64,000 nucleotides of DNA from Talpa occidentalis (GCF_014898055.3 NW_023604295.1:69332545-69396544), one strand, 5' to 3'. Shown: positions 47,186-58,071, numbered from the stretch's first letter. The notes: a model not told the origin generated them from the letters alone. Numbers and translations are program-made.

Positions 47186-47460
47186 AGGGCCTCCCCAGTG
47201 GCACAGTGGTTGAGTGCTGGGTTGCAAAGCTGCCCGCAGCCTCTGCAGCACCAGTTCGATCCCCGGCTGCCGGGCGAGGGTCCCACATGGCGCGCAGACC
47301 TCTCCTGCTGCCCGCTGCTCCCCTCAGCAGTGTACCTCGGTCCTTCTGCCTGCTCTGCTCCCCGCTGTGGCTCCGGTGAATTCTCTCACCCTCCCGTGCT
47401 TCTGACTGTACCCGTACCCAGTGCTTGTATAAATAAATAAATAAATATTTAAAAAAAAAA
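47186..47460 (+). mobile_element. Young T+ SINE
   Basis: GGGCCTCCCCAGTGGCACAG head, box B AGTTCGATCCCC, GGCTGCCGGGCGAGGGTCCC, ATGGCGCGCAGACCTCTCCT body, tail CCGTACCCAGTGCTTGTATA (an internal CCGTACCC doubling), three AAAT units and an A run. No convincing TSD was found. Open frames on both strands across it are SINE-derived. Confidence 0.93.
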
Positions 47461-47924
47461 GATTTAACTCTCAAAAAAAAAAAATCCAAATAGACTAGGG
47501 ACTATTTACTCAAGTACATCAAGCGTCGTAAAGACAAGCAATTGTTTCACTTTTTAAAGTAGTGTTTCTAAGCAAGTGTTGTTTATCATCAAGAGTACTT
47601 TCATGTCCTTCTCAAGATAAAATCCATGTATATATATTTGGTGGCCAAAATGGTCACACGAGAAATTCTTACCAGAATTTTTCTAATCAAAAGCATTCCA
47701 GAGATTCAAAGAACCCATTTCTTCTTTACAACTACTACTACCTTAGTTTTAAACTTCTCAGACAATTTTAATAACCTCATAAATAGTAATTCTGAAGGCA
47801 GGCTTTCTCCCCTTTTAAGCCATGCCACAAAATTCGTACAATTAACCTTGCTATTTGACAATATATGGCTCACCTATTCAAAGTCCTTAATTATGTCTGC
47901 ATTGATTATGCAATTAAGTATAAA
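47461..47924. other. AT-rich unique DNA
   Basis: No gene. The 132-codon frame 47626-48024 runs into the L1 3'UTR piece that follows and lacks any recognisable domain. Confidence 0.55.
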
Positions 47925-48075
47925 ATGTTGGAGCAGTAGTAACAAAGAAAGAGGGAAGGAAGCACAAAGGGCTATCTATGGTAGTGGACTCTGGGTGACT
48001 TGGTGGCCGGTACTCTATGGATGAGATACCTGATGGGGAGAATCCTGATGTTACCACAATTGAAATAGTAAATTG
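47925..48075 (+). mobile_element. LINE-1 3'UTR fragment (weak)
   Basis: GGAGCAGTAGTAACAAAGAA, GGTAGTGGACTCTGGGTGAC, TGATGGGGAGAATCCTGATG and TTACCACAATTGAAATAG are in the order of the other L1 3' ends here ('GGTGATGGCCTTTGGGTATTTTG ... TGTTACCTCAATAAA'). Considerably diverged. Confidence 0.5.
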
Positions 48076-48347
48076 TTTTTTAAAATGAAATTATAAATTT
48101 ATTTTAATTATTAGATTAATTTTAAAAATAATTGTAAGATGTGAAAAATAACATAAAATAAAATGTGCCTTAGCAAAACCATATTTGAGATCCTCCAATC
48201 ATATCTTCACAGTTTTTTCACAATTGAATAAAACCACAATATGCTATATAACTTATATTCTTCCTTCCTTTCATATCCTCCAGCTGTTTCCTATACTTAT
48301 CTTGTTTCTTCCAACTCAAACAATTCTCATCTCTCACACCTATTTTA

Positions 48348-48863
48348 TTTTTTTTTGTTACACAAGATTTTTATTTTTATATTTTATATAAATTTTATTT
48401 TTATATTCTCCATACAATTGCAACCCCCTTATGTTGACCCCAATCCCTCCCCTCCCGGCTCCTCACCCCCCATATAGTGTCTCTGGTTCATAGTTGTTTG
48501 TTGATTTTGATTTTCACTTTATTATAGTTATTCATTTTCCTGGTCCCTTATTTAAGTTTTCTAGATTCCTGCTATGAGTGAGACCATCCGGTATTTTTCT
48601 TTTTCTTTCTGGCTTATTTCACTGAGCATGATCCCTTCCAGCGCCATCCACGTTGCTGCAAATTGCATGTGTTTATCTTTTTTGAATGCTGAGTAATATT
48701 CCATGGTATATATGTACCACATCTTCTTGATCCAGTCATCTATTTTTGGGCATTTGGGCTGTTTCCAAAGCTTAGCTATTGTAAATAGTGCTGCTATAAA
48801 CATAGGGGTGCAGGTGCTCTTTGGAATTGATGTTTCTGTGTCCTTTGGGTAAATACCTAGGAG
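48348..48863 (-). mobile_element. Young 5'-truncated LINE-1 with open ORF2 C-terminus
   Basis: On the minus strand about 100 codons of ORF2 remain open, from LLGIYPKD near 48860 to the stop at 48561-48563. They include FIAALFTIAKLW, QPKCPKIDDWIKKMWYIYTM and EYYSAFKKD, then the terminal VSLIAGI. ORF2p nicks target DNA and reverse-transcribes L1 (and SINE) RNA at the nick; only its C-terminal end is present. The 3'UTR follows to an A-rich tail (T run at 48348-48356). The 16-bp TSD TCTCACACCTATTTTA is perfect (48332-48347 and 48864-48879). The protein cannot be made as a functional enzyme. Confidence 0.95.
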
Positions 48864-48879
48864 TCTCACACCTATTTTA

Positions 48880-49943
48880 AATAGCATTTTCCTCATCTTC
48901 ATGAAGCTTTTTATGATGCTCCAATTAAAAAGGTTTTATTTTTCTTTCATTCTTTCTTTTTCTTTACATTTTGCTTTTAGCAGCCTTTTAACACTGCTCT
49001 TAATTCAAATAATATTATATCTGCCTTATAGATAACAGGCTTTTTGTAAATACTGATGATAACAAATTAGACTATACTATTTGTACAGTAGATGATTAAT
49101 GTGATAATTAAACAAAGCATTTTGAAATTACTTAGCTCTTTTAACAGAAGAAATATCACAGAAGGTTCACTGCAATCATGAGGACTACAGGAATCTGTTC
49201 TGTTAAAATAAGAAATTCAATTAACTAAAAACATTTCCATCTGAAAAGAGACCTCAGATTTTGATAGGCTGTCCCAATTAAACATGAGGGTGGCAGCCAT
49301 TCCAGATGGTAAAGGCATATTTATAAAAAGTTTTATATAGTCAGAGAACTTTAGTGTAAGAAGGGACATTTAAGTTCATCTAGTTGAAGTTAATATCTGA
49401 AACATTTCTTCTGCAAATATTTATCTGATCCAAATTCTATTTAACCTTCTCTACAGATTGGGAATAGCTTTTTCATTGGAAAAATACATCTGATGGCTAG
49501 AATATTCCATTTCATATAATATTGCTTTGTTTCCTTTGCCCAACATCATCCTGTGGAGTGAAACTTACCCATTTCTTCATAATAGAGACTGCTGACATTT
49601 GAAATCTATAACTTTGCTCATTGTCTGACAATTATTCTTAGTTATCACAATTAATTTGTTATTTTTTCCCCTTAACCCTCTTGGAAACTTGTACAGGTAA
49701 TCCAGTTTGTCAAGGTAATGTTTAAATACAGTTCCTACACTATAGGTTTGAGACAAAGAGAACAAAGTAGTAACAGCATCATCACATTTTGATGACAAAA
49801 TATTATATTTAATTCACCCAAATTTCCCATTCATGTTTTCAATAGTCCTGGTGTGATTACTTTTGAATGTATAATAATACAAACTTTTGGCTTAGCTCTA
49901 AAAAATTGAGCCTCCATCATATTTTGTGAATATGGCAAGTACT
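48880..49943. other. Unique AT-rich DNA
   Basis: No gene or certain repeat. 49335-49520 vaguely resembles old mammalian repeats with the wording 'aagggacattt..gttcatctagt' but is not callable. Confidence 0.55.
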
Positions 49944-50219
49944 TTTTTTTTAATATTTATTTATTTATTTATATAAGCACTGGATACAGTCAGAGCACAG
50001 GAGGGTGAGAGAAATTCACCAGAGCCAGAGCAGGGAGCAGAGCAGGCAGAAGGACTGAAGTACACTGCCGAGCGGAGCAGCGGGCGGCAGGAGAGGTCTG
50101 CGCGCCATGTGGGACCCTTCTCTGGTGGCCGGGGAACAGCTGGGGATCGAACCAGCGCTGCAGGGGCTGTGGGCAGCTTCTTAACCCAGTGCTCAAACGC
50201 TGTGCCACCTGGGAGGCCC
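49944..50219 (-). mobile_element. Young T+ SINE with box-B-adjacent insertion
   Basis: TTTTTTTTAATATTTATTTA tail, CACTGGATACAGTCAGAGCA, GAGCGGAGCAGCGGGCGGCA, GGGGAACAGCTGGGGATCGA (extra segment plus box B in antisense), head end CACCTGGGAGGCCC. ATGGCAAGTACT and ATGGCAAATACT are the TSD. Its body has one-base changes that leave long open frames; these are not genes. Confidence 0.94.
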
Positions 50220-51447
50220 TATGGCAAATACTGTTAGTGTCACTAGTAATTATTAACCATATTTGGTACCCTACTGGGAAATTTTTGATACCAGTGTTTA
50301 TCTTCTTAAAAATGTGATTTTGTTTCCTTAGTTCAGTACTGGTCCCTTCATAGTCACTGAAGTTTTTGCATTCAGAGCCAAATTAGCTATTCTGAGTTGT
50401 GCCCGGGGAAGCTTACTGTAGCTATTCAAAGAAATTAGAACAAACAAGAAAATTTGTCACCACTTATAATGCAGCACTAATTCATTTTTAGTGTCTGAAA
50501 AATATAATTATATGTTTTTTGTAATATAAAAGACATTGCTGTATATACTTAACATAAACATTTTGCAAATCTAAACTAATTGAAATACATGTTTTAAAAG
50601 TAGAATGGTTTTAAAATTACAAGTTATATAAATTAGGAATTCAGAGAAATGATTGAAAATCCATTTTTGTTTACTTCAAGGGGAAACTGCCTTTTCAAAG
50701 TAAATTCTCTGCTCCTTAAAATTGGGAGTTGATTTCTTTTTAGAAGAATGTGGTATTAGATTAGACCAATTTACTATAAAATTAGTATTACTCCTAGGTT
50801 GAGCAATTGGTTACCTGAAAGTATGGTATATTTTGATAGAGTAAATGGACCTATGCTGGCTAGAATCAAAAGTACTCCAAAATAGAGTTTGAGAAGCTCC
50901 ATTTAAAATAAAACTAAATTAGTTTAAATTGAATTAAATTAAATTTGACTTTGTCATTCAAATATTTATGTAGATAGTATACAAAAATTCTGCTGTATGT
51001 TCTGTATGGGTAGGAAAACAATTTAGTGTACTGAATATTTGATTTGAGTCAACCATTATTAGATAGAGAAGAGTTGGACACTTTACCAAGATTCATCTAT
51101 ATTATGAGATGTTTTCTTTAATTTCTATATAACCTTTGATTCAAAAGCATATTGATTTTCATCATTACCCAGTCAGACATTTTTATGGTCTATGAAGCAA
51201 GTGGTGTAATTAGGAAGAAACATCTCTTCACTTATAGTATTTCAAGAAGCAGCTTTTGTCCCTGTTATCTCACAGAAATAATTTACTGGTTTTATTTTCA
51301 ACCCCAAGTATCTGTTAACTTACTTTAACGATAAGAGCATATTAACAAATATTAAGGGCAATTCTTGAAAAGAATCAAATTGACAAAATGATCAGAGTCT
51401 GCTTTAAAGAGAAAATGATTAGTATGTGTGGATATGTGGAGTTTTTG

Positions 51448-51499
51448 GTGAATCTGGGATTTATTTGTTTTTGTTTTTGTGTGAATCTGGGATTTATTT
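51448..51499. repeat. 19-bp direct repeat with (TTTTTG)n spacer
   Basis: GTGAATCTGGGATTTATTT occurs at 51448-51466 and again at 51481-51499, separated by a GTTTTTG-type spacer. Period 33 bp. Confidence 0.93.
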
Positions 51500-52517
51500 A
51501 TGGATATTTCAGAAGAATATTGGCACTTCAAAAATTATTGGTAGTGATATTTTCTTCCAATACTATTTTTCCTAAAATGCTACCAAGGCTTTCCAAAACA
51601 TGATATTTTGGATAATCATCTCAGCAAAACTGGGAAAAGTTCTGACCTTGATTAAAAAACAAATTTGAAACATCTCTAGTGATTGCTTACAACACTTCCA
51701 TATTTCAAGTGAAGTAATTCTATGCCTATATTTTAAGATCTCCACATTTAACACATTTGCTATGCATTTATGGAGATGGAGAAAGTAGTTGACACCTGAA
51801 TGGTGAAGATCTGTGTCCTAATATATATATTTGAATAGCCTTTATAATGCCAGCTACAATAAATTTATATTGACTGTGACAATATGAGGCAGGTTAATTT
51901 TTTCAAGTTATATTTAGAGTCACTCAATGGCCTTAGATTTACATCTACAAGAACTTATATAAAGTTTTTTTTAATGTCTGGTAAGTTCAATTGGCAGATG
52001 AGAAAGTCATCAAGCCATTCTGTACCCGAGGAGTCTGGCGAGGCTCAATTTAAGCTTTAAAAATGATTGGAGCTCTTTTTTTTTTTTTTTTTTTTTTGGC
52101 TCATTCCTTTAAGAATAGCTTGAAGCCGGCTGGCAGGTGATGCAGCAGCAGTTGAGTGAATTCTGACGTCGTATACTCCCTCATGCAAAGTCTAAACTGA
52201 CATGAGAAAGGTGCTTATCCCTTTGTTCATGTATACCTAGAATATGTAACTTGAAGAATTAAAAGTTTATTGTCCTCTCTTTTTAGATAATAATTATGTA
52301 TGTAATTATTCCTTACATAATTTGTAAGGAATTTGAGGAAAGAGTGAGAAAATCTAATTTAATGTAGTCTCCACAATTTGAATCCCTCATTACTAACTTT
52401 TCAAGCATACAGAATATGTGTTGATGTAGTCCATGTCAGATTTCCTCAAAATTAGCTCAAATAAATGAGATTAACTGGATTTAACAATATGTTTATTATC
52501 TAAAGGTCTTTTATTGT

Positions 52518-52680
52518 TTGGGAAAGTCATTTAATTCCCACATCTCTTAATTTGCTATTTTCTTAGTTGTAAAATGTTTATAATACATTTTTCCTACTTA
52601 ATGGACTTTGTTTTTAGTGTCTAATGAGATGAAATATATTTAGAAGACTGTAAAACTATCTTCAAATGACTACTAATTTA
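52518..52680 (+). mobile_element. MIR/L2-type fossil (weak)
   Basis: GGGAAAGTCATTTAATTCCC, TTTTCTTAGTTGTAAAATGT and TTTAGAAGACTGTAAAACTA recall 'GGGCAAGTCACTTAACCTCT...TCATCTGTAAAATG...TGTAAAGCACT'. Diverged. Confidence 0.45.
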
Positions 52681-53179
52681 TTATAATAAATCATGGGAGA
52701 ATTCACAATTTATACTCCAGTGTAGCCAATCTCAAGTTTTTAGTTTTTGGTCACTTTCAGGAGTTTTACTTCTCTGGATATTTTTTTGGTTTGTTTTCAC
52801 TGTATGTCCTATTTACCTACGTCTTACTTGCCCAGCTAGTATTCTACATGTTTGGGCGCAAAGGTTCTTCAAGATGCTGATCCCCTGAATCCTTGGAGCA
52901 AAGGTAGTTCAGACCTTCTGCTGACATTCAGATTTGAACCATTTCCAGTCTCTCGGGGAGTTCAGAGTCCAGCAGGGTTGTAATCAGTGAGTATGATGAG
53001 CCAAGTTTTGGTAATTCATTGCTTTCCACTCCAAACTGAGTGTGGCCCGGAAGATGCCCTGTTTTCTCAACATCTGTTCAGGAATCCACTATACAGTATA
53101 CTGAGTCCCAAGAAAAACATTGGAATGAATGAAGAATTTCACTCACTTTGTGGTAAAAAAGGAGGGAGTCCTATTTAAT

Positions 53180-53226
53180 AGCTTCATAGTGTTGAGGCTT
53201 AACCTCTTGCACCACAAGGAGGCCTA
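53180..53226 (-). mobile_element. SINE head remnant (5' end only)
   Basis: AGCTTCATAGTGTTGAGGCT, TAACCTCTTGCACC and ACAAGGAGGCC are the first ~45 bp of an older-group SINE in antisense. The rest of the element is not found immediately to the left, so this is a deletion remnant. Confidence 0.7.
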
Positions 53227-53264
53227 ACAAATTATTATTTTCTAATTTTTACCACTATATTTGA

Positions 53265-53365
53265 ATTTAACATTTTCAAAAAAGGAAACTGAGGCTAAGT
53301 AACTTTATAAATATTTTATGTTAATTCCTGGATAACCAGATTCAAAACTTAGAACTTCTAAGTCA
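53265..53365 (-). mobile_element. MIR core fragment
   Basis: AAAAGGAAACTGAGGCTAAG, TAACTTTATAAATATT and ATAACCAGATTCAAAACTTAG match the antisense MIR core 'GAGGAAACTGAGGC...TTAAGTAACTTG...GGATTCAAACC'. Confidence 0.55.
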
Positions 53366-54358
53366 TACAGGATACCATTTTCAATTCTCTGCAGTTGAAG
53401 ATGACGTATACTATTAATATTATATGTAGGCTAAAACATTACAGCAATGTTACACACATTAGAAACCTGCTGTCTAAATTGCATTTTAAAAATGCAAGAA
53501 CATAAGGGGGGAAAAGCTAATATTAAATCACTGAAAGTTATATTATTGAAAAAAGTCAGATGAAAATTTAATTCTCTACTCAATGTTCACCCTTTTATTA
53601 TTTTTCAGGAACAACCAACCACCATATCACCTAGGTGTTAAGATTTATTAGTTTTAAAGCCACCTCTCTAATCTAAATATAGATTCTATGCAGAAGTGCT
53701 AAATAATAATTCAGATCACAAGGAAACAAATAAGTTCAAGAAAACATTAAACATATAACCAATAAAAAGTTATATTACTTTTAGCACTTCTCACGCTAGT
53801 TCTTGAAAAAATATTATACTCATTGCTCTACCACTTCTTCTTTAAATTCACAAAGCCAGAAAATATGACTTTCATTCTTACTGCTTCACTGAAACTGTTT
53901 CACTAAGGTCTTCGATTATCTAAATGCCAACTCAATGAAACACTTGTCTACTATCTTCATCATAATGGACCATTGTAATATTTGACATAATTACCATTTC
54001 CTTTGTCTTGTATTTTTCCCAACCCCTTACTTTATTGATATGAATACCTTGTGATTTCCTATTATTTACTAATTTTTCTTAATGACTCTTAAATGCCGTA
54101 TATCCATATATTCAAATAATTTTCAGGTTATTCCTCCCTGCTGATTAGCCTTATATTCAAAATATAGCTATTATTGTAGATTCTCTTTCTAGTCTAGATT
54201 TTATAACACATACATAATTAACTACTAGATATCTCTTTTTATATTCCCAAGTATCTCAAATGCATCTACTTCAAATGAAAAAACAAACATCTACTTCATC
54301 AACAAACATTTCTTTATACCATATGGAATCAGTCACAAACTCCTCTCAATTACACCTT

Positions 54359-54631
54359 TTTTTTTTTTAAAGATTTATTTATTTATGCACACAAGAGCTG
54401 GGGCACAGGCCAGAGACGTGGGGGGTTAGAGGATCCACCAGAGACAGAGCAGGGAACAGAACAGGCAGACCAACCGAAATACACTGCTGAAGGGAAGCAG
54501 CAGATGAGACAGGAGAGGTCTTCCTCACCATGTGGGTTTCTCCCTGGCCATCCGGGGATAGAACTCATGCTGCAGAGGCTGTGGACTGCTTCACAGTGCT
54601 CTGCTTAACCCTTTGTGCCACCAGGGAGGCC
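54359..54631 (-). mobile_element. T+ SINE, older subgroup, perfect TSD
   Basis: TTTTTTTTTAAAGATTTATT tail, AGCTGGGGCACAGGCCAGAG, CCACCAGAGACAGAGCAGGG, antisense box B GGGATAGAACTCA, head end GCCACCAGGGAGGCC. The 14-bp repeat CTCAATTACACCTT flanks it exactly (54345-54358 and 54632-54645). Confidence 0.95.
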
Positions 54632-54785
54632 CTCAATTACACCTTCTAACATTATTTTGAAAAATTATGAGTTCTGCTCCCCCATCCTTATTGCAACTAT
54701 CTCATTTCAAATTCTAAGGCTACATTATCTTGATTATTGCAAAAATCAAGTGATTTTCTTTTAAAAAATGATTTCTGTTTTTTTT

Positions 54786-54955
54786 TTCTTTAAAGATTTT
54801 ATGTATGTATGTATGTATGTATGTATGTATTTATTTATTTATACAAGCACCGGGTACAGTCAGAAGCGAGGAGCAGAGTAGGCAGAAGGACCGAAGTACA
54901 CTGCTGAGGGGAGCAGCGGGCGGCAGGAGAGGTCTGCGCGCCACCGGGGAGGCCC
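54786..54955 (-). mobile_element. Young T+ SINE with two internal deletions
   Basis: Tail with (ATGT)n at 54801-54830 then ATTTATTTATACAAGCAC. GGTACAGTCAGAAGC is joined to GAGGAGCAGAGTAGGCAG, losing the GGAGGGTGAGAGAATTCACC region. GGTCTGCGCGCC is joined straight to ACCGGGGAGGCCC, losing box B and most of the head. TGATTTCTGTTTTTT precedes and follows as the TSD, so the outer ends are the original ones. Confidence 0.92.
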
Positions 54956-55416
54956 TGATTTCTGTTTTTTGGATAGTAGTTCTCAGTTCTCACTATAATC
55001 CTTTTATCTGTTCTAGTCCAAACTCCTCACCATGAATATAAGTTCTGGGAAATTTTATCTTTTCCCATTTGTCATAATTCATTAGTCCCTTACATAGTGA
55101 TGTATAATTGAAGGCATTTCATGCTATCTATTAAATCAGAACATTTCATCTATTCCCTTTCTCTACCAACCCACATTCAAAAAGAGACAGATGCCAAAAG
55201 TCATTCATTACACAAACCAAATCAAACCCTTCTCCTACTACCTATAACATAACATATTTCATTTGTGAACCAATGACCTCTTTTCCATGCATCCTTTTAT
55301 CACTTAGCACACTGAATCTAACTATTCCTCCAGGGAATTGAGAATTTCTTGATAAAGCATTTTTGGGATTTTTATTCTTATTTTTTATTTCAAGATCATA
55401 ACATTATACACTTAGC
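54956..55416. other. Unique DNA
   Basis: No gene or repeat recognised. Confidence 0.6.
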
Positions 55417-55534
55417 TTTTTTTTTTTTTTTTTGTGGGACCCTCGCCGGAGGCCTTGGAACGAAAGGGCGCTGCAGAGGCTGCAGGCAAGCTTCGAAGCC
55501 CAGCGCTCAACCGCTGCGCTATCAGGGGAGGCCC
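55417..55534 (-). mobile_element. Head-only SINE (short form), minus strand
   Basis: A 17-base T run (poly(A) in antisense) runs directly into GTGGGACCCTCGCCGGAGGC, then a decayed box B region, GCAGAGGCTGCAGGCAAGC, CAACCGCTGCGC and TCAGGGGAGGCCC. This is the head alone, ending at the same GGGTCCCAC as the copy at 7790. CTTAGC occurs on both sides (55411-55416 and 55537-55542), a short TSD. Confidence 0.9.
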
Positions 55535-55966
55535 TGCTTAGCATTTTAAATGTCAAAAAAATGTATAGTAGGTGTATAGGAGTTCTTAGAAGTTGTAAGT
55601 TCTCACATTTTTCAAAATTCAATTTATATATAACAGTCTTATTGGTAATTTAAACATGGTTTTGGTTGAGTTATGAGTGACGTTATGCATAGTGGTTTAT
55701 AAGAGTTGGATGTAAGAAAGAAGTAAACTATTAGATAACTAGTGAATTATTTTGTTTGGGTTTTTTTTGCATGTAATTAGGAATATTAATGTTAACACCA
55801 CTTGTGAAAGATTAAATGATTTATGTAAAATATCATTATTTCTAGCATGCAGTATGTATTCAATGCAGTTTATTATTGATTTTGTACTTTTCTTTCTTGA
55901 CAGTACCTAGACTGCAAACTTTTACACCTTAATTTTCTTTCAAAAATGTTAAAAAAGAAAAAAAAT
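55535..55966. other. Unique DNA
   Basis: No gene or repeat recognised. Confidence 0.6.
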
Positions 55967-56234
55967 AGGGCCTCCCTGGTGGCACAGGTGGTTGAGCACC
56001 ACACTGTGAAGCTGTCCACAGCCTCTGCAGTGCCGGTTCCATCCCAGCCAGCCAGCGAGAATCCAGATGGCGAGGCAGACCTCTCCTGTCTCGCCCGCTG
56101 CTCACCTCAGCAGTGTATTTCAGTCAGTCTGCCTGTTCTGTTCCCTGCTCTGTCTCTAGTGAATCCTCTCACCCTCCTGCGCATCTGGACTGCACCCTGG
56201 TTTTTGTATAAATAAAAATAAATCTTAAAAAAAT
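55967..56234 (+). mobile_element. T+ SINE, intermediate subgroup
   Basis: GGGCCTCCCTGGTGGCACAG head, GGTTCCATCCCAGCC box B region, GGCAGACCTCTCCTGTCTCG body, CTGGTTTTTGTATAAATAAA tail plus TCTTAAAAAAA. It lies between A-rich flanks, so the TSD cannot be delimited. Confidence 0.93.
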
Positions 56235-58071
56235 ATATATACATACATATCTGTAATAGGTTTTCCTTTTGAAAACATCATTGCTAAATTGAAATTGCTT
56301 TGGTGAGCTCCCTATTATATTGCCATTGTAGGGCAACCCTGACTATGATCAGAATCGTAGAGCCCATTCTTAGAATTTGTATTATAATTTCTATTCTATT
56401 TTAATATATATGAAAACCATAGTAGCTTTGATAGTAAAAGTGGGGGTGGGAACAGATTATCTTCTCATTAGAGTAATTTTGTGGATGTGTGATCTGTGTT
56501 TATAAAATTTGGTAGTTGAAGAAGGATATTAGTATGAGGAAAAAGTGGCCATCAGGGACATCACTGTTCTGCCACAGAAGAAAATATTTTGTCTCTAGTG
56601 ACAGAAATAAAGAAAAAAGAGCCAGAGGCAAGGTATATGGTAACAGAAATTTGTATTGCATTTGTTGTATGATGGAATGCAGCATAAATTGTAAAGTAAA
56701 CTCATGGGATATTTTGCTATGAATTTCTGTTATTTCAAATCTATTTAATTGACTTATAAAAATAATCCACAAACCCTAAATTTCATCTTACTTTAGAAAT
56801 ATGTTAAGCTATTGTTCATTATAATAGATAATTGGTAAGATATTTTGGAGATCATGAAAAAATTCTTACCTAGATTTTTAATGGCTGATATTGAAAGGAA
56901 AATATATACTAACCACTATTCAAGACAACATAGCATTAATTTTTATATGTAATTAAGTGTATTTTAAAAGCTATATTTTTATTATATTATGTTAGGTAAA
57001 TTTTTGAATAAATGTTTATATTAGTCTATCCACAAGAATTATTATAGCTAAAATGCAGTAGCAAAAATGTTCATGTTAATTTCATAATTTTCCATTATAT
57101 TTAATAGTTTTTAATAGATAGCATGAGGATTTAAGATGTTATTATGAAATGAGAGTTCTCTTTAAGCTCACCATTTGACTTTTTAGAGATAAGGCAAAAT
57201 TTCACTTTTCTACTAATTAGTGGATGCTTAGATGCTGAAAAATTAAATAATAACCAAATACTGGCAACTGATATACCAGATTTCATGTGTTATAAGATCG
57301 AAACAACAAAAAAATACCAATAACTTTAATTGACCCCATGGGTATTTGCTTTTGGTTGTGGAAATGGTAGTTTAATTTCATGCCTAAAGTCAAAATGAAT
57401 TAATGGATTTATCCCTTTAAAAAAATAGAAGAAATTCATAGTGGATTTGGGAATATGGTAGCTGAAGGAGAAATGAGGTTTTGGTTCATTGAATCTTAGT
57501 ATATATTTTGAAATAATGCAACATGATAAGGTCCTTTGGCTATTTTAAACAAATCACCACCAGAGGCCAACTGAATGAGTATGACTTATGACTGACAGTC
57601 TAGTCAGAATTATTAAACTTCCTTAAAAATAATTAGACCTCTCAGGAATGGGATTTGTGCAAATTGTTTGCTAGTTTCCCAATGCATTAACCACTACTTA
57701 AAGTCAAAACACAGATAATATGGTTTTAATTAGCATAACCACCTGTTCTGACTTCTGTCTTCCACTTTTCAATCTTTTGGGACACTCTTTCAATCAGAAA
57801 AGACAAGATGAATGTTCTTAAGTTGGTTATTTAGGAAGGATGCTAACAGGCTTAAAATAAGCAGGAAATGATAGAATATTTTTTAGTTGAACTGCATGCA
57901 CCTTTTTCTAATATGTACTTTGAAAAAAGAAAAGATTCAAGTCATGCTGCACAAAACCCATACCTTTTTTCATTGGGAATGCTGGCTATTTACTAATATT
58001 GTAAAATAGTTTTGAAAGGTGACATCCCTTTATTTGATTGCACATTTATAGCAAAATCAAAATTCTACATA

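Larger units (their letters stand above)
50220..54358. other. 4.1 kb mostly unique DNA
   Basis: No gene recognised. It holds a 19-bp duplication (51448-51499), a higher-complexity stretch at 51985-52215, an L2/MIR-like patch at 52518-52680, a partial SINE head at 53180-53226 and a MIR core at 53265-53365. Confidence 0.55.

Noticed and set aside
47626..48024. 132-codon plus frame
   Set aside because: Crosses from unique DNA into an L1 3'UTR fragment; no domain recognised.
49335..49520. Possible old mammalian repeat
   Set aside because: Only one short block matches; no ordered second block.
52080..52165. A head-only SINE copy at the T run (GGTGATGCAGCAGCAGTTGAG)
   Set aside because: Only a short stretch resembles the SINE head, the orientation relative to the T run is wrong for its poly(A), and no box B or TSD was seen.
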